A DNA stretch of 24,730 nucleotides from assembly GCA_937983055.1 (NCBI GenBank), contig CALJLA010000020.1, forward strand, positions 1 to 24,730. The letters are read 5' to 3'. This DNA is from an uncultured Pseudomonadota bacterium. Its GTDB lineage: Bacteria; Pseudomonadota; Gammaproteobacteria; Burkholderiales; Eutrophovitaceae. Within the stretch, counting starts at the first letter, position 1; each line of letters opens with the position of its first letter. Below are positions 22,413 through 24,730 of the stretch, piece by piece. Under the pieces are notes generated by a model, which was given only the letters and a program-made list of their open reading frames with translations, had not been told where the DNA came from and ran no database searches. The translations under genes were made by a program, and so were the position numbers.

Positions 22413-23810
22413 CTATACGAGCGGGAAGATCTCGACGTTCGCGGGCGGATCCCTGAACAGTTTCTGCAGCAGCTTGTAGGTGTCGAGGTCGAAGCCCGGC
22501 TCGAAGCGGGTCTCCAGCGCGTCGAACAGGTCGAGCTGCGAATTCATCGTGCCGACATACGCCCAGCGCTCGAATACATGCACCTGCGAGCGGCGGGTGG
22601 CGGCGTCGGTCTCGCGCACGCCGACGCGGCCGGGAAAAGGCCAGGGCTGCACGCGCAGCGGCGCCAGCGCGGCGGCCAGGCGCATGGTATGGGCCCGCTC
22701 GCTTTCCTTTCCGACACAGGCGCCGCGGCAGCGCTTGATCTTGTGGTTGAAGCAGGGCCCCTTGCCGCGCTCCAGGCCCAGGCGGATCAGGCACAGGCCG
22801 TGCGCGTCGGCCAGGTCGCGCAGCGCGTTGAGCGCGACCGGCCGCGAACGGAACAGGCCGAACAGGTTGGGCGCGTGCGCGAAGTCGACTTCGCTCACCT
22901 CGCGCGGGGTGGGGATTGCCGGCCCGTCGAGCGCGTTCCAGACGAACCCGCAGGTCGAACCGTTCTTGCGCAGGCGCCGGTTCAGCAGCGGATTAAGCTG
23001 CTTGATCAGCCGCGCCTCCATCACGCTGGCGCCGAAATCGCCGGTGGTCTCGGTCCAGTCGAGGCGCCGGATCTTGCGGCTGATCTCCATGTCCTTGCGG
23101 ATGCTGTGATCGCCATTGAAATGCGACAACACCCGGCTGCGCAGGCTGACGCTCTTGCCCACGTACAGCGGCGCGTCGTGCTCGTCATAGAAGACATAGA
23201 CGCCCGGACTGTCGGGTATCGCGTCCAGTTCGACCGCGTCCAGGTATGAGGGCAGGGCCGGCGTGCGCAGCAGATCGTCCACCGCCGCGCGTATCAATTC
23301 CGCGTCGAGCTGCTCGTGAATGCGGCGGGTGAAGTCCCACAGCAGCCGCGCGTCGGCGAGCGCGCGGTGGCGGCTGTCGCAGCTGAGGCCGTGCCGCTCG
23401 ATCAGGCTGTCGAGATTGTGCCGGCGCTCCTGCGGAAACAGCCGCCGCGAAAGCTTCACGGTGCACAGCACCCTGGGCGCGTAGCGCAGCCCGAGGCGGC
23501 GGAACTCGTTGCGCAGGAAGCCGTGGTCGAAGCGGGCGTTGTGCGCCACCAGCACCTTGCCCTCCAGCCGGCGATGCAGCTCGGGCGCCAGGTCTTCGAA
23601 CAGCGGCGCATCGGCCACCATCTGATCGGTGATGCCGGTCAGCGCCTGGATGCCGGGCGGAATGCGCCGCTGCTGATTGACCAGCGAACTCCATTCGCCG
23701 ACGTAGCGGCCGCGGTCGACTTCGACCAGGCCGATCTCGGTGATGCGGTCGAAATGCGCGGTGGCGCCGGTGGTTTCCAGGTCGAGGAACACCAGCGGTC
23801 GGTCAAGCAT
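22413..23810 (-). CDS. DnaQ-like 3'-5' exonuclease fused to a GIY-YIG (Cho/UvrC-like) endonuclease
   Basis: The 465-residue product starts at ATG 23810 (GGGAG upstream). Residues 5-170 are a DEDDh exonuclease: FLDLETTG (Asp10, Glu12), HNARFDHGFL (Asp95) and HRALADARL (His148, Asp153). Residues 200-280 are a GIY-YIG nuclease: GVYVFYDE (Tyr205), PLYVGKS (Tyr216), Arg224, and MEARLIKQLNPLLN (Glu265). Residues 340-365 carry four cysteines (340, 353, 361, 365) with UvrC-like spacing in CFNHKIKRC and GACVG. The rest lacks the RNase H-like and HhH parts of UvrC. Such fusions are known in several bacterial groups and are taken to act in DNA repair. It stands alone, divergent from the fasciclin gene. 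Confidence 0.9.
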   Translation of the reverse strand: MLDRPLVFLDLETTGATAHFDRITEIGLVEVDRGRYVGEWSSLVNQQRRIPPGIQALTGITDQMVADAPLFEDLAPELHRRLEGKVLVAHNARFDHGFLRNEFRRLGLRYAPRVLCTVKLSRRLFPQERRHNLDSLIERHGLSCDSRHRALADARLLWDFTRRIHEQLDAELIRAAVDDLLRTPALPSYLDAVELDAIPDSPGVYVFYDEHDAPLYVGKSVSLRSRVLSHFNGDHSIRKDMEISRKIRRLDWTETTGDFGASVMEARLIKQLNPLLNRRLRKNGSTCGFVWNALDGPAIPTPREVSEVDFAHAPNLFGLFRSRPVALNALRDLADAHGLCLIRLGLERGKGPCFNHKIKRCRGACVGKESERAHTMRLAAALAPLRVQPWPFPGRVGVRETDAATRRSQVHVFERWAYVGTMNSQLDLFDALETRFEPGFDLDTYKLLQKLFRDPPANVEIFPLV

Positions 23811-23938
23811 TCGCCATGGCTCCCGCCGACCGGCGTGCGCCGGAAAAGTTCGGCGGAACTCCCGCGATGGACAGCCAGTCTCTGTGCGCACCCGGGGGCG
23901 GGGAGATCTTCAAACCGAACCCAATGAAAGGAAACTGC

Positions 23939-24427
23939 ATGAAAAGCTTTGCTCTGTTCCGTTCCCTGATCGCCGGCGCGGCGCTCGCGATGCTGTCGCT
24001 CGGTGCCGTCGCCGGCCATCACGAGAAGAAGGCCGACATCGTCGACACCGCGGTGTCCGCCGGCTCCTTCAACACGCTGGTAACCGCGATCAAGGCCGCC
24101 GGCCTGGTCGACACGCTCAAGGGCGACGGCCCGTTCACCGTGTTCGCGCCGACCGACGAGGCCTTTGCCAAGCTGCCTGCAGGCACGCTCGACGCGCTGC
24201 TCGCCGACAAGGAGAAGCTTACCAAGGTCCTGACCTACCATGTGGTGGCGGGCAAGGTGATGTCGGGCGACGTCAAGCCGGGCAAGGTCAAGACCGTGCA
24301 GGGACAGGCGCTGACGCTGTCCACCAGCGGCGGCGTCAAGGTCGACAACGCCAAGGTGGTCAAGGCCGACATCGCCGCGAGCAATGGCGTCATCCATGTG
24401 ATCGACACCGTCGTGCTGCCGAACTGA
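23939..24427 (+). CDS. Secreted fasciclin (FAS1) domain protein
   Basis: The 162-residue product has a signal peptide (1-25, ending GAVAG) and one complete FAS1 domain: ADIVDTAVSAGSFNTLVTAI (32-51), GPFTVFAPTDEAFAKLP (64-80), the YH motif in LTYHVVAGKV (98-107), and NGVIHVIDTVVLP at the end. FAS1 proteins are cell-surface or secreted adhesion-like proteins. ATG 23939 is preferred because AAAGGAAA lies just before it; an in-frame ATG at 23923 would put five extra residues ahead of the signal. A strong terminator follows 50 bp after the stop. Confidence 0.92.
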   Translation: MKSFALFRSLIAGAALAMLSLGAVAGHHEKKADIVDTAVSAGSFNTLVTAIKAAGLVDTLKGDGPFTVFAPTDEAFAKLPAGTLDALLADKEKLTKVLTYHVVAGKVMSGDVKPGKVKTVQGQALTLSTSGGVKVDNAKVVKADIAASNGVIHVIDTVVLPN

Positions 24428-24478
24428 GCGGCCGCGGTGCATTTCGAAAGGCGGGACCCCGTGCCCGCCTGTGAGCAC

Positions 24479-24510
24479 CCGGCGGCGCGGCATCGCGCCG
24501 CCGGCGTTTT
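24479..24510 (+). terminator. Intrinsic terminator of the fasciclin gene
   Basis: An 11-bp perfect stem (24479-24489 with 24494-24504) closes the loop GCAT and is followed by CGTTTT. A shorter hairpin (GCGGG with CCCGC) lies just before it at 24451-24468. Confidence 0.8.
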
Positions 24511-24532
24511 CAGCCTTCTGCGCAGTCGCGGC

Positions 24533-24538
24533 TATACT
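24533..24538 (+). promoter_or_regulatory. Candidate -10 (TATACT) of the last gene
   Basis: TATACT lies 31 bp before ATG 24570, directly after the terminator. The -35 is not evident. Confidence 0.35.
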
Positions 24539-24569
24539 CCCTACCCATAACACCCGGAGGAGAACAGGC

Positions 24570-24730
24570 ATGCGAGCAGTGATTGCGCTCACGCTGTGCG
24601 CCCTGGCGGCGACGGCGGCCGCGCACCAGGAAGGCGACGGCGAGCAGCATAAAGAGGTTTACTTCGATTGCGCGCGTCCGCCGGCGGATGCGCTCCACCA
24701 GGTGCCGGCGGAACTGGCCGGCATCGCGCG
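24570..24730 (+). CDS. Secreted hypothetical protein (partial, N-terminus only)
   Basis: Fifty-three codons are visible before the right edge. ATG 24570 follows GGAGGAG (24557-24563). Residues 1-18 are a signal peptide (ALTLCALAATAAAH), then a polar stretch HQEGDGEQHKEVYFDCARPP. No family can be named from this much. Confidence 0.7.
   Translation, partial: MRAVIALTLCALAATAAAHQEGDGEQHKEVYFDCARPPADALHQVPAELAGIA

Overview
The window is a GC-rich, densely coded stretch of chromosome from a Gram-negative bacterium. An OmpA-type lipoprotein, several signal peptides, an outer-membrane barrel and families such as GguC, DUF3429, DUF4389, TrxC and class I AroG point to a proteobacterium. I think Betaproteobacteria is most likely, but the sequence does not prove it. 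I see no rRNA, tRNA, transposase, phage gene or CRISPR array. I recognise 26 protein genes; the first and last are cut by the window edges.

Layout. 1-1073 (-) is a secreted di-heme (DUF1111) oxidoreductase, divergent from an OmpA-like lipoprotein (1258-1938). Then come aldehyde dehydrogenase 1 (1973-3448), a bidirectional terminator, trxC (-), a threonine-dehydratase-like PLP enzyme, a 356-bp gap filled by a nested inverted-repeat element (5092-5312), and aldehyde dehydrogenase 2 (5372-6850). Next are a zinc-ribbon membrane protein and a patatin-like protein (both -). A three-gene + operon follows (DUF4389, AlaX-type editing protein, YciC-like membrane protein; 8925-10696). AroG (-) has a recognisable promoter. 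A carbonic anhydrase with an unusual N-terminal domain (11991-13337) faces a minus-strand pair made of an outer-membrane barrel and a secreted protein with a repetitive charged tail (13351-14958). An HxlR regulator and a NIPSNAP protein form a coupled operon (15107-15909), divergent from a periplasmic metallo-beta-lactamase-fold enzyme, with candidate operators between them. An atypical SDR and a GguC/FAH-family protein (-) are divergent from an enol-lactonase-like hydrolase. SLC13 permease and DUF3429 genes (-) follow, then a second copy of the repeat element, a DnaQ-like/GIY-YIG fusion nuclease (-), a fasciclin protein and the start of a secreted protein.

How they work together. Most of the window looks like small housekeeping and catabolic transcription units, not one large system. 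The modules with the clearest internal logic are: HxlR/NIPSNAP with the divergent hydrolase (regulated detoxification or catabolism); GguC/SDR with the divergent lactonase-like hydrolase (possible sugar-acid or lactone metabolism); and the barrel plus tailed secreted protein. The least explained structures are the two copies of the CACCAAG-type hairpin element and the domain fusion of the carbonic anhydrase. I saw no obviously new defence or mobile system.
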